Assembly: GCF_009646115.1 (NCBI RefSeq)
Contig: NZ_CP045720.1
Coordinates: 682,001-746,000, forward strand
Length of the DNA stretch: 64,000 nt
DNA from: Pantoea eucalypti
Lineage (GTDB): Bacteria; Pseudomonadota; Gammaproteobacteria; Enterobacterales; Enterobacteriaceae
Reading direction: 5' to 3'
Shown here: one piece after another, positions 38,335 to 47,303 of the stretch
Layout: each line of letters starts with the position of its first letter
Numbering within the stretch: position 1 is the stretch's first letter
The notes under the pieces: model-generated
What the model was told of the DNA's origin: nothing
Database searches by the model: none
Seen by the model: the letters and a program-made list of their open reading frames with translations, nothing else
Program-made: the position numbers and the translations under genes

Positions 38335-38797
38335 AATCGCAACCAGCAGTAATCCCTTTGATGTGTTTGTAACCGGCGCGCGTAAAGGCTTTCACATCGC
38401 CATTCATAATCTCATGCCGAATGTGGTGATGGCATATGTGCTGGCTGAGGTGCTGAATCTGCTCGGCATCATGCAGTTTCTCGGGCATGTTTTTGCGCCG
38501 GTGATGGGGCTGTTTGGTCTGCCGGGTGAGGCGATTACTGTGCTGCTCACCGCGTGGCTCTCATCGTCGGCAGGCACGGGTGTCGCGGTCAGCCTGCTGA
38601 CCAAAGGACTGCTGACCGGTGCGGATATTACGATTCTGGCCCCGGCGATTTTCCTGATGGGATCGCAGCTGCAATATATGGGGCGGCTGCTGGGCGTGGC
38701 TGATGTGCCCAAAAAATACTGGCCGCTGCTGATGCTGGTGAGCATCATTAACGCGCTGATCGCAATGTCTGTTATGCGTCTGTTTATTCAGGAGTAA
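38324..38797 (+). CDS. yjiG: YjiG-like membrane protein (Gate domain)
   Basis: 157 aa (E. coli 153). ATG 38324 lies inside the end of yjiH and has AAGGAT. Motifs ARKGFHIAIHNLMPNVVMAYVL, SSSAGTGVAVSLL and GSQLQYMGRLLG match the family. In E. coli the operon continues with iadA, isoaspartyl dipeptidase. Here an M20 amidohydrolase follows after 4 bp. Confidence 0.88.
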   Translation: MENKIATSSNPFDVFVTGARKGFHIAIHNLMPNVVMAYVLAEVLNLLGIMQFLGHVFAPVMGLFGLPGEAITVLLTAWLSSSAGTGVAVSLLTKGLLTGADITILAPAIFLMGSQLQYMGRLLGVADVPKKYWPLLMLVSIINALIAMSVMRLFIQE

Positions 38798-38801
38798 CGC
38801 T

Positions 38802-39905
38802 GTGTCTGAGGTTTTAGAGCATTACCACTATTTGCATGAAATTCCGGAGCTGGGTTTTCAGGAGGTGAAAACCTCGGCTTATATCGCGGACCAGCTGGAG
38901 AAAGCGGGCCTGAAGGTAACGCGTAACATCAATAACACCACCGGTATTGTGGCGGAGATCGACAGTGGTGTTCCGGGGCCGGTGCTGGCACTGCGCGCAG
39001 ATATGGATGCACTGGGCCACATCATTGATGGCGTGCCGTGCGCGCGCCACACCTGCGGTCACGACGGCCACTCATCGGTTGTGCTGACGGCGGCGACGGC
39101 GCTGCTGCAGGAGGGCACGGTGAAACGTGGCCGGCTGAAGATCCTGTTCCAGCCCGCCGAGGAGCTGGGTGCCGGGGCGCTGGCAATGATCGAAGGTGGC
39201 GCTCTGGATGATGTGGAGATGATTCTTGGCTTCCACCTGCGTCCGCTGGAGGAGTGTGTCGTCGGCCAGGCGGTGCCTGCGGTACTGTACTCCGCCTGCA
39301 GCACGCTCGAAGCCACCATCAAAGGCCAGCCCGCCCATGCGGCGCGTCCGCATCTGGGTGTGAATGCGCTGGATGCGGCCGTACAGGCAGTGCAGGCGGT
39401 TAACGCTATCCATCTTTCGCCCGGCCTGACCTGGAGCGTCAAAGCGACTCGCTTCCTGTGCGATGCGGGTGTCACCAACTCGGTGCCGGATGAAGCGCGC
39501 GTAGTCTGGGATCTGCGTTCGCAGGAGAACGGGCCGATGACGCTGCTGAAAGAGCAGGTTACGCGTGCCATCACTCACAGCGTGGCGGCACTGGGTGCCA
39601 CCGCGGAGGTCCGCGTGCTGAAAGAGATGCCCGCCGCCGAGATTGATGATGAGGCGACGGCGGTGATCCGCGCCGCCATCGTCGAGGTGCTGGGCGAAGA
39701 GGGCGCATTGTCGACCCGCACCACGCCGGGCAGCGAGGACTTTTTCTACTATCCGGTGAAGCGTCCGGGTGTGAAAGCGGGCTTCTGGGGGCTGGGTACC
39801 AACCTGACGCCAGGACTGCATCATCCTGATATGCGTTTTGATCTCAGCTCACTGGAAATTGGCGTGCAGATCTTTAAAGCCTGTGTCAGAAAGGTGCTGG
39901 GATAG
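38802..39905 (+). CDS. M20-family amidohydrolase / aminoacylase-type metallopeptidase
   Basis: 367 aa. GTG 38802 follows AGGAG by 8 nt. Metal-binding motifs are complete: ALRADMDAL, CGHDGHSS, QPAEELGAGA, GFHLRP and near the end LHHPDMRFD; the central dimerisation lid lies at about residues 165-280. Relatives hydrolyse N-acyl or amide bonds (hippurate, indole-acetyl-amino acids, N-acetyl-diaminopimelate). As third gene of yjiH-yjiG it probably acts on what they import. It converges on the DUF1989/ABC operon. Confidence 0.9.
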   Translation: MSEVLEHYHYLHEIPELGFQEVKTSAYIADQLEKAGLKVTRNINNTTGIVAEIDSGVPGPVLALRADMDALGHIIDGVPCARHTCGHDGHSSVVLTAATALLQEGTVKRGRLKILFQPAEELGAGALAMIEGGALDDVEMILGFHLRPLEECVVGQAVPAVLYSACSTLEATIKGQPAHAARPHLGVNALDAAVQAVQAVNAIHLSPGLTWSVKATRFLCDAGVTNSVPDEARVVWDLRSQENGPMTLLKEQVTRAITHSVAALGATAEVRVLKEMPAAEIDDEATAVIRAAIVEVLGEEGALSTRTTPGSEDFFYYPVKRPGVKAGFWGLGTNLTPGLHHPDMRFDLSSLEIGVQIFKACVRKVLG

Positions 39906-39913
39906 AGATTAAC

Positions 39914-39940
39914 GTTGCCCGTCTCCTTGCGGCGGGCAAC
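39914..39940. terminator. Hairpin between M20 gene and DUF1989 operon
   Basis: GTTGCCCG (39914-39921) / CGGGCAAC (39933-39940), 11-nt loop, between converging stops at 39905 and 39950. No T-tract on either side, so it may only be a 3'-end stabiliser. Confidence 0.5.
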
Positions 39941-39949
39941 ATCATTCTG

Positions 39950-40621
39950 TCAGGCTGGCACCCACGGTCCGGCCAGTTGGGGTTGCGGAAATCCTCCTGT
40001 GAGAATACGCAGTTCCGCATCACGTGGGGTATTGTCGCCCGCCCCCTGAATGCTGACGATATCCTGCGGGCAGGCGGAAAAGGCGACATAGCAATCCATC
40101 TCGGCGCGAAGGATGATGTAGTCTCCCGGACGCGTCACAACCGGCAGCGTTTTTAGCGTCATGCCGTCTGGCTGCACCTGAATATTCATAAAGATATTAA
40201 ACGACGCCAGATTGCCGTGCGGCAGCTTTACGCCCAGCGCCGCCATACTCTCAAACAGATTGTCATGGCAGTTTCGGTGCGGTTCGGTACACCCCAGAAG
40301 CTCATAACGGCGTGCATCGCATGCTGCCATAAAGGTGTCGTGTACGCCCGGCGAGGTATCCGCAACCAGCGTCAGGATAGGATGGCGCTGGCTGGTGATA
40401 AAACTGTCACCAACGTGAGGATTGAGGCGTTGGTTCCAGACGCGTGTCGCCTCCATCGACATATATTCAGTCAGGTCGTTTGCGTTATACGCCCAGCAAT
40501 CCACGACCTGTGTGCCGTGCAGATTAATGACCTGCACCGCTTCGCCTTTGCGCAGTAAAACGGCTTTACCGTAACGCGCGGGAATAAGCAGCGTATCGCG
40601 CTGCGGATATTCAGCTGACAT
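39950..40621 (-). CDS. DUF1989 protein (urea-carboxylase-associated / carboxyguanidine-deiminase family), paralog C
   Basis: 223 aa. Family motifs: VINLHGTQVVDCWAYN, CDARRYELLGC, HRNCHDNLFESM, SFNIFMNIQVQPDG and SACPQDIVSIQGAG. DUF1989 includes the two subunits of carboxyguanidine deiminase, which act after guanidine carboxylase. Here the conserved HRNC-x-DN and CPQDI elements are present, so an active hydrolase is plausible. It is the last gene of the operon, 13 bp after a permease gene. No guanidine or urea carboxylase lies nearby. Confidence 0.82.
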   Translation of the reverse strand: MSAEYPQRDTLLIPARYGKAVLLRKGEAVQVINLHGTQVVDCWAYNANDLTEYMSMEATRVWNQRLNPHVGDSFITSQRHPILTLVADTSPGVHDTFMAACDARRYELLGCTEPHRNCHDNLFESMAALGVKLPHGNLASFNIFMNIQVQPDGMTLKTLPVVTRPGDYIILRAEMDCYVAFSACPQDIVSIQGAGDNTPRDAELRILTGGFPQPQLAGPWVPA

Positions 40622-40634
40622 AAGATTCTCCTGA

Positions 40635-41303
40635 CTAATGTGGCAAGGTGCGCCGGTAGCGCGTCATGCGAAATTCAATGCGGCGGATCAGCCCGTCGAG
40701 CAGGCTATTGAGTGTCCAGTAGCTGAGCGCTACGGTGAGGTAGATCTCCAGCGGAGCATAGGTCTCGGAGATCGCTTCCTTAGCTGCGTACATAAACTCC
40801 TGTACTGAGACGATGGAGAGCAGCGCGGAATCCTTGATCAGACCGATGAGCAACCCGACCAGCGGGGAGAGCATCTGTGGCAGCGTCTGCGGAAGTGCCA
40901 CATCACGCAACTGCTCCATCCGGCTCAGCCCGAGCACGCGACACGCCTCCCACTGACCGCGCGGCAGCGTCTCAATCGCACTGCGTATAACCTGGGCAAC
41001 GTAAGGGGCGTAGTAGAGCGTCAGCGCCAGCACGCCTGCCTGCGGCGAGCTGAGGGTGATGTTATAGTCTGGCAACACGAAATAGAGCAGATAGATCACC
41101 ACCAGCAACGGCAGCGCCTGGGTTAGCGCACTGTATAAACGCAACAGCTTTCGCCAGAAATGGGGAGCGCGCAGCATACCGATCGCCATAATGATGCCCC
41201 ACAATAACGAGCATAATGCAGCGACGGCGCAGAGTTGCAGCGTCACCGCCATCCCCTCGCCAAGTGAGGGCAGTGCTGTAAGAATCGCCTGCCAGTCCAT
41301 CAT
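40635..41303 (-). CDS. Polar amino acid-type ABC transporter permease
   Basis: 222 aa inner-membrane subunit with about five helices. The EAA loop is GQWEACRVLGLSRMEQLRDVALPQTLPQML, followed by GLIKDSALLSIVSVQEF, typical of the HisM/GlnP group. ATG 41303 overlaps the upstream permease stop by 4 bp. The pair forms the channel. No ATPase subunit is present between 39.9 and 45.2 kb. Confidence 0.92.
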   Translation of the reverse strand: MMDWQAILTALPSLGEGMAVTLQLCAVAALCSLLWGIIMAIGMLRAPHFWRKLLRLYSALTQALPLLVVIYLLYFVLPDYNITLSSPQAGVLALTLYYAPYVAQVIRSAIETLPRGQWEACRVLGLSRMEQLRDVALPQTLPQMLSPLVGLLIGLIKDSALLSIVSVQEFMYAAKEAISETYAPLEIYLTVALSYWTLNSLLDGLIRRIEFRMTRYRRTLPH

Positions 41304-41950
41304 AGGCGTTTCCCTCTGAGTTCCAGCCGGCGGGCAATGCGCATCAGCGGCAGCGCGATTAACAGATAGCCCGCCGCGACCAGCAGTAATACCTGGGTTG
41401 CCTCATAGGTACGTGCGATCACAATCTGTCCGGCGTAGGTCAGTTCGGTAAGCGCCACCACCGACGCCAGTGGCGTGGTCTTGAGCAGAATAGTAAATTC
41501 GCTCACCAGCATCGGCAGGCTCGATCGCACGACCTGCGGGTTGATTACATACCACCAGGTCAGCCACCGGCTCAGTCCCAGTGTGCGTGCCGCTTCGCGC
41601 TGACCGCGCGTCACCAGGCTCTGATTCACGCGCAGAATCTCAGCCACGTAAGCGCCACTATTGAATCCAATGGCGATCACCGCCGCCAGCATGGGATGTC
41701 CACCAAGACCAAGACGTGGCAGGGTGAAAAAGACCACAAACAGCTGCACGATGGCGGGAGTGCCGCGCATCAGGCTGATATAGAGGCGGCCTGCGCAGCG
41801 CCACAACCAGAAGCGGCGCAGCTGAAGAAAACAGCCAAGCTGGCCCATCACAAGGCTAAGCAGCGCCGCCAGCAGCGTGAGTGAGAGCGTCATCAGCAGA
41901 CCATGTCCCAGTTCGGGCAGAGCGCTGACCACCTGTTCATTCAGCCCCAT
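41300..41950 (-). CDS. Polar amino acid-type ABC transporter permease
   Basis: 216 aa from ATG 41950; a GTG at 41953 is one codon earlier and equally well placed after GAGG. EAA loop GQREAARTLGLSRWLTWWYVINPQVVRSSLP, then FTILLKTTPLASVVALTEL. It pairs with the next permease, with which it overlaps by 4 bp. Confidence 0.92.
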   Translation of the reverse strand: MGLNEQVVSALPELGHGLLMTLSLTLLAALLSLVMGQLGCFLQLRRFWLWRCAGRLYISLMRGTPAIVQLFVVFFTLPRLGLGGHPMLAAVIAIGFNSGAYVAEILRVNQSLVTRGQREAARTLGLSRWLTWWYVINPQVVRSSLPMLVSEFTILLKTTPLASVVALTELTYAGQIVIARTYEATQVLLLVAAGYLLIALPLMRIARRLELRGKRL

Positions 41951-41956
41951 CACCCA

Positions 41957-42604
41957 CTAATCCTCGTTAAAATCGAAAAGATTTTCCGCAACGGCAAGGC
42001 GAAGCGGCGCAGGCTGGTCATTACCCTCAATACCGGTATTGCAGGCAGAAACGACAAACTGCATATCCATGGTGACGCGGCAGGTAATCGCGTCGCCAGC
42101 CCGGGTCAGGTTGGGTTCGGGCAGTATCTCTCCCGCCTGCGTTAGTCTGACGTGCATGAAGAGATTGATGGGGTCTGGCAGCTTCGGTGCCCGGATGCCG
42201 AGACGCGACAGCTCGCGACTGACTGCCTCCACACACCCCTCATCCTGATACCCCCGCGAGGCCAGGAAGTCGCGCGTTGAGGCGGGCAGCAGCAGGTCAT
42301 GGCGCTTTACGCTATCTTTGCCCAGCACCATCATCGGGCGGCGGCGATTGTTTACCAGGCGCATGCCGGAGCCGAGCAGATAACTGTTGCTGAATACGCG
42401 GGTGTGATGAACAGAGAGCCATACCGCCGGATCCACAAGGCTGAACCCGAACAGCGATGCCACAGCACCCGGTGCCAGCGCGCTGATGCGCAGCAGCTGG
42501 CCCCGCAGAACCTGAATCGAACCCACACTGCCCGCCGCGACGGTGAGCGGGGCGGCAACCGAACGCGGTCCATCTTCTGTAAAACCTTCACGCATAAGCA
42601 GCAT
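41957..42604 (-). CDS. DUF1989 protein, divergent paralog B
   Basis: 215 aa. I chose ATG 42604 because GGAGGT lies 6 nt upstream; a long open frame extends further but inside the preceding gene. Unlike its two paralogs it lacks the HRNC-x-DN motif (the matching region reads GYQDEGCVEAVSREL) and the CPQDI motif (SACNTGIEG). It shares the fold pattern (DPINLFMHVRLTQAGEILPEP, AGDAITCRVTMDMQFVVSACN). This suggests a non-catalytic or structurally different partner, as in heterodimeric DUF1989 pairs. Overlaps the upstream DUF1989 gene by 17 bp. Confidence 0.78.
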   Translation of the reverse strand: MLLMREGFTEDGPRSVAAPLTVAAGSVGSIQVLRGQLLRISALAPGAVASLFGFSLVDPAVWLSVHHTRVFSNSYLLGSGMRLVNNRRRPMMVLGKDSVKRHDLLLPASTRDFLASRGYQDEGCVEAVSRELSRLGIRAPKLPDPINLFMHVRLTQAGEILPEPNLTRAGDAITCRVTMDMQFVVSACNTGIEGNDQPAPLRLAVAENLFDFNED

Positions 42605-43217
42605 GGGTGACCTCCGCAGGTTCGCTGTCATGGATCTCAATGGCGATCGGCGTGACCTGCAGGCCATTACCGGGAATGATGTCCTGAGGACAGGATGAGA
42701 CGGCGCAAATGAGATCGCACAGCGCCTCGAAGACGATCCTGTCACCGGCCTGACTGTGGGGATCGGTAACTTCCATGCGGCCATCGGCCGTCACCGGGCC
42801 GTTCTGAAACAGGTTGAAGGGTTCCGGCAATGCGTAATAGGTGATGCCGTGCGCCTTCATCCCTTCCAGCAGGTTATCGACGCAGTTGCGATGGCCTTCC
42901 ACACCGAAATCGACACTAAAACGGGTGCGATCGCAGGCCGGGACGTTGGCATCATGAATACCAATGGTGTCGGAGACGATGCGCAGCAGCGGCCGGTTTT
43001 CGCTGGACCAGAGTGAATCCCCCGGTCTGAAGAAAAGCGAGCGAAGATGCTGGCGGGTATGCACCGGCGAGAGTTTCTCATCATGATTCGCTGCATTCAC
43101 CGCAACGAAATCGGCAGCCTGCTGGCCCTCGCTGTCGATGATGATAATCAGCTGGCCTTTACGAACCAGAAAAGTGCGGCCGTGCCCGGCGGGTATGGTG
43201 AAAGAGAGAGGGCTCAT
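42588..43217 (-). CDS. DUF1989 protein, paralog A
   Basis: 209 aa. Motifs: IPAGHGRTFLVRKGQLIIIIDSEGQQAADFVAVN, ACDRTRFSVDFGVEGHRNCVDNLLEGM, EPFNLFQNGPV and SSCPQDIIPGNGLQ. The residues typical of active family members (HRNC-x-DN, CPQDI) are kept. It lies 3 bp after the binding-protein gene and overlaps the divergent paralog, so the two are probably translated together and may pair. Confidence 0.82.
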   Translation of the reverse strand: MSPLSFTIPAGHGRTFLVRKGQLIIIIDSEGQQAADFVAVNAANHDEKLSPVHTRQHLRSLFFRPGDSLWSSENRPLLRIVSDTIGIHDANVPACDRTRFSVDFGVEGHRNCVDNLLEGMKAHGITYYALPEPFNLFQNGPVTADGRMEVTDPHSQAGDRIVFEALCDLICAVSSCPQDIIPGNGLQVTPIAIEIHDSEPAEVTHAAYA

Positions 43218-43220
43218 CGC

Positions 43221-44048
43221 TTACTCCGCGGGAATGAAGTTGGTGGCGGGCACGGTAAAAGTGGTGCCGAGATAGTGCTTCTGCAGTGCAGCAAGTTTAC
43301 CGCTCTGCTGCATGGCCAGAATATGATCACTGATTGCCTTGTTCAGGCTGAGATCCTCTTTACGCGTGGCCCAGGCCATCCACTGCGAAGGGCCCACTTC
43401 TCCGGCCTGTACTAATTTGTCGGGATACTTCTTCACGATCGGTGCCAGCACCGCAATATCATCCAGCACAAAGTCAGCGCGTTTTGTCATCAGCGTACTG
43501 ACGGTTTGATCCAGCGTATCGACACTGATGATGGTAATGGGCGGTTTACCTGCTTTCTTCAGCGCCTCATTGAAGCTTTTCAGCAACTGCTCCGGCACGC
43601 TGGCGCTCTTCACTGCGCCACGCAGTCCTGACAGGCGCTCAGGAGAGAGTCCGGATTTGCTGATCTTTTCGGCGTCGCTTTTACGCATCAGGACACCGTT
43701 AACGGTTTTGCTGTAGGGCACGGTAAACAGCACTTTCTTCGCGCGCTCTGCGGTGACGTTGAGTGATGATCCTTCCGCGTTAAAAGATCCTGAGATCAGA
43801 CCGGGAAGAATGCCGCTGAAGGCGGTTTTCTGAAACACCAGTTTCACGCCGAGATCGTCGGCAAACGATCGCATGATGGCCACGCTGTAACCGGTGACCT
43901 CGCCATTATCACTGGTGTATTCATAGGGCGGGAAGGTCGGGTCGATGCCGACCGTGATTTTGCCGGCACTTTTAATGTCCGTTAGCGTATCAGCCTGCGC
44001 CGCACTGACGGCAAGCAGTGCGGCGATGAGCAGTGCAATTTTTTTCAT
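43221..44048 (-). CDS. Polar amino acid-type ABC transporter substrate-binding protein
   Basis: 275 aa, signal peptide MKKIALLIAALLAVSA with cleavage near AQA-DT (residue 20). SBP_bac_3 motifs: KITVGIDPTFPPYEYTSDNGEVTGYSVAIMRSFADDLG and ADFVLDD. The segment usually reading GxxDxxxSGMTIT is GSFNAEGSSLNVTAERAKK, so the ligand contacts differ from classical amino-acid receptors. First gene of the ABC/DUF1989 operon, behind a 250-bp spacer downstream of the RpiR gene. Confidence 0.93.
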   Translation of the reverse strand: MKKIALLIAALLAVSAAQADTLTDIKSAGKITVGIDPTFPPYEYTSDNGEVTGYSVAIMRSFADDLGVKLVFQKTAFSGILPGLISGSFNAEGSSLNVTAERAKKVLFTVPYSKTVNGVLMRKSDAEKISKSGLSPERLSGLRGAVKSASVPEQLLKSFNEALKKAGKPPITIISVDTLDQTVSTLMTKRADFVLDDIAVLAPIVKKYPDKLVQAGEVGPSQWMAWATRKEDLSLNKAISDHILAMQQSGKLAALQKHYLGTTFTVPATNFIPAE

Positions 44049-44298
44049 TATGGTGGTCCCTGGTATGGGTGAAGGTCACCTGTACCTGAGCAGTTTTTGT
44101 GCCACGTTGTAACAGTGATGAAGCAGATGGCTGATGCGCTACCTGCTTTTGTAAACAGAATCAGTGAGAAACGTGAGTTTCATATAATGATATTTATTTT
44201 TCTTTTGTTTCTGTGAGGAGGTTAAGAGGTCAGGCACGCCGGACAGCGGCGCACCTTTACAGGGCGTCAGATGAACAAAAATGCGTCAGCGTAGCGCA

Positions 44299-45150
44299 CT
44301 ATTCCAGCTCGTCGAGTTGCTGGTGCAACACCTCAATTGCGGCAAGGCGTTCGCTGCCGGCCTTACCTGAATGGCGTGCTACCAGCGAGCAAAGCAGATT
44401 ACAGACGCCGGAGAGCGCCACCGTGCTGTCGAAAATCAGAGTGCTATCGGTATGGCAACGCAGTGTCCAGCGCGCGTGGCGTGCAGGTTTTCCCGCCAGC
44501 GCATCGGAGAGATAGAGCATGGGAACCTGCTGCACGCTGAGTGCTGCCATTGCCGTATCCAGCGCGGGCATACGGCGGCGGAGACCGACGCAGATTGCCA
44601 TATCCTGCGGGCCGAGCGTCGCAAGCTGTTCGGCCAGAGAATCGCCCGCGCGTGGTAGTAGCGTAACGCTGGGATGAACGTGCAGCAGATTGCGATAAAT
44701 CAGGGCAGCAATAGTCTGACTGTGACGCCAGCCCAGCACCACGACGCGGCGCGCCTGCGCTATCGCCTCAACGCACGCCTGTAGTGTTTCCCCATCCAGC
44801 GAGCGGAAGGTATTGACCAGATTGGCAATCTCTTTTTCAAGATGCTGCTGCATCAGGCTGTCGAGTGGGGAAGCGCTGACGCCGGAGTGCAGATAAAGCG
44901 GCGATCCGCTGTTCTGCATCTCGCGCGCCTGACGACGCGCCGCCTCGTAGCTTTCATAGCCGAGATGACGAAAAAAACGGGTAGCGGTGGCTTTGGAGAC
45001 GCCTGCGCTCTGCGCCAGTTCTGTGGCAGTATTCATCGCCAGCTGGCCGGGAGCTGCGAGCAGCACCTCCGCCAGCCGTTGTTCGTGAAGGGAAAGCTCA
45101 TCCCAGTATTGTCGAATACGGCCCTCGAGGGGGACCGGTTTGGCGCTCAT
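44299..45150 (-). CDS. RpiR-family transcriptional regulator (HTH + SIS domain)
   Basis: 283 aa. ATG 45150 has AGGGA; the frame extends 30 codons further without a ribosome site. HTH-6 domain (residues about 10-85: LSLHEQRLAEVLLAAPGQLAMNTATELAQSAGVSKATATRFFRHLGY), then a SIS phosphosugar-binding domain (about 120-260). RpiR proteins usually sense sugar phosphates or, in some, purine or amino-acid products. It lies upstream of and on the same strand as the ABC/DUF1989 operon, so it is its likely regulator. Confidence 0.9.
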   Translation of the reverse strand: MSAKPVPLEGRIRQYWDELSLHEQRLAEVLLAAPGQLAMNTATELAQSAGVSKATATRFFRHLGYESYEAARRQAREMQNSGSPLYLHSGVSASPLDSLMQQHLEKEIANLVNTFRSLDGETLQACVEAIAQARRVVVLGWRHSQTIAALIYRNLLHVHPSVTLLPRAGDSLAEQLATLGPQDMAICVGLRRRMPALDTAMAALSVQQVPMLYLSDALAGKPARHARWTLRCHTDSTLIFDSTVALSGVCNLLCSLVARHSGKAGSERLAAIEVLHQQLDELE

Positions 45151-45458
45151 GGGGGATTCCCTGAAAATGAAAAACCTTATCCTGCACAGTGTGTGCCGGG
45201 TTGTCATCTGTTTTGACCTTTGCGCGCAGGCAGGCAACAATTTCCTCCGCCGCTGTTCGCCGCCGCGCGCAAAATATTGTATGCTATGCCGCCTTAAAGC
45301 TGACCAGGTAACCGGACTTCACGCCAATGTAACGTCGCGCTGACCCGCCAACGATAAAAGATCGTTTTTGGCACCGTTTACCCGCCGGTAAGGTTCTGCC
45401 GGCCACCGTGATTTATCAGCAGCGCCAGTACGTTGCGCTGCCTATTGAGAAGAATTCC

Positions 45459-47045
45459 ATGTCTAATCCCTTTTTAGAAGAGGTGGCACGCCGCCGCACC
45501 TTCGCGATCATTTCGCACCCGGATGCCGGTAAAACCACCATTACCGAAAAAGTGTTGCTGTTCGGACAGGCTATCCAGACCGCCGGTACCGTAAAAGGCC
45601 GTGGCTCTAACCAGCACGCCAAGTCGGACTGGATGGAGATGGAGAAACAGCGTGGTATCTCCATTACCACCTCGGTGATGCAGTTCCCTTACCGTGATAG
45701 CCTGGTAAACCTGCTGGATACCCCAGGTCACGAAGACTTCTCGGAAGATACCTATCGTACGCTGACCGCCGTTGACTGCTGTCTGATGGTGATTGATGCC
45801 GCGAAAGGCGTCGAGGATCGTACCCGTAAGCTGATGGAAGTCACCCGTCTGCGCGATACGCCGATCCTGACCTTTATGAACAAACTTGACCGTGATATCC
45901 GCGATCCAATGGAAGTGCTGGATGAGGTGGAAAGCGAGCTGAAAATTGCCTGCGCACCGATCACCTGGCCTATCGGCTGCGGCAAGCTGTTCAAAGGGGT
46001 TTATCACCTCTACAAAGATGAGACCTATCTCTACCAGACCGGTAAAGGCCACACCATTCAGGATGTCCGCATCGTGAAGGGGCTGGATAATCCGGATCTC
46101 GACACTGCCGTCGGTGAAGAGCTGGCCGCACAGCTGCGTGAAGAGCTGGAGCTGGTGCAGGGCGCCTCGCACGAATTTGAGCAGGAAGCTTTCCTGAGCG
46201 GCAAACTCTCACCTGTCTTCTTCGGCACCGCGCTGGGTAACTTTGGCGTTGACCATATGCTGGACGGACTGGTTGAGTGGGCGCCACGTCCTATGCCGCG
46301 TGACACCGACACCCGCACGGTAGAAGCGAAAGAAGAGAAGTTCAGCGGCTTCGTGTTTAAGATCCAGGCCAATATGGACCCGAAACACCGCGACCGTGTG
46401 GCCTTTATGCGTGTGGTCTCCGGTAAATATGAAAAAGGGATGAAGCTGCGTCAGGTGCGTACCGGCAAAGATGTGGTGATCTCAGACGCCCTGACCTTTA
46501 TGGCGGGCGACCGTTCACACGTTGAGGAAGCCTATCCCGGCGATATCATTGGTCTGCACAACCACGGCACGATTCAGATTGGCGACACCTTCACGCAGGG
46601 TGAGAACATGAAGTTCACCGGTATTCCGAACTTCGCGCCAGAACTGTTCCGTCGTATTCGTCTGCGCGATCCACTGAAGCAGAAACAGCTGCTGAAAGGG
46701 CTGGTTCAGCTGTCGGAAGAGGGTGCCGTGCAGGTGTTCCGTCCGGTGCATAACAACGATCTGATTGTTGGCGCGGTCGGGGTACTGCAGTTCGATGTGG
46801 TAGTGGCACGTCTGAAAAGCGAATATAACGTTGAAGCCATTTACGAAGCGATTAACGTCTCAACGGCGCGCTGGGTTGAATGCGACGATGCTAAAAAGTT
46901 TGATGACTTCCAGCGTAAGAATGAAGTTAACCTGGCGCTTGATGGCGGTGATAATTTGACTTATATCGCACCAACCATGGTTAATCTTAATATTACTCAG
47001 GAACGTTATCCTGACGTCCGTTTCCGCAAAACGCGCGAGCACTAA
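45459..47045 (+). CDS. prfC: Peptide chain release factor 3
   Basis: 528 aa (E. coli RF3 529). GTPase that recycles RF1/RF2 from the ribosome after termination. ATG 45459 ([27 protein letters not shown]) has GAGAAG upstream; the frame begins at 45408. G1 HPDAGKTT, G3 DTPGHEDF and G4 NKLD are intact. The C-terminal part ([22 protein letters not shown]) matches E. coli. Confidence 0.98.
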   Translation: MSNPFLEEVARRRTFAIISHPDAGKTTITEKVLLFGQAIQTAGTVKGRGSNQHAKSDWMEMEKQRGISITTSVMQFPYRDSLVNLLDTPGHEDFSEDTYRTLTAVDCCLMVIDAAKGVEDRTRKLMEVTRLRDTPILTFMNKLDRDIRDPMEVLDEVESELKIACAPITWPIGCGKLFKGVYHLYKDETYLYQTGKGHTIQDVRIVKGLDNPDLDTAVGEELAAQLREELELVQGASHEFEQEAFLSGKLSPVFFGTALGNFGVDHMLDGLVEWAPRPMPRDTDTRTVEAKEEKFSGFVFKIQANMDPKHRDRVAFMRVVSGKYEKGMKLRQVRTGKDVVISDALTFMAGDRSHVEEAYPGDIIGLHNHGTIQIGDTFTQGENMKFTGIPNFAPELFRRIRLRDPLKQKQLLKGLVQLSEEGAVQVFRPVHNNDLIVGAVGVLQFDVVVARLKSEYNVEAIYEAINVSTARWVECDDAKKFDDFQRKNEVNLALDGGDNLTYIAPTMVNLNITQERYPDVRFRKTREH

Positions 47046-47057
47046 TCGCCTGTTTCC

Positions 47058-47089
47058 GGGCCATTCCAGCTGGGAATGGCCCTGTTTTC
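47058..47089 (+). terminator. Terminator after prfC
   Basis: Stem GGGCCATTCC (47058-47067) / GGAATGGCCC (47073-47082), 5-nt loop, then TGTTTTCC. Confidence 0.9.
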
Positions 47090-47303
47090 CCCCTTCCAGA
47101 CTCCTCCTAAAAACCCTGTTTTTCTTCTGTTTTGACGTGTGATCAACCAGTTAGCCAGGCAAATTGCAAAATGCCGTCTATGATTACTCTATCGGACGGC
47201 GGAAGAGACTTCTCTTGTCCTTACGTCCTGTTACGCAGCGGCCTTTGTTGCCTCTGTTTCGCCCACAGTTTTGGGTGAGTTAACTGATAGAAGGAAGATA
47301 TCG

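Noticed and set aside
44049-44298. Guanidine riboswitch upstream of the ABC/DUF1989 operon
   Set aside because: No ykkC, mini-ykkC ACGR hairpin pair or guanidine-III pattern seen on the minus strand.
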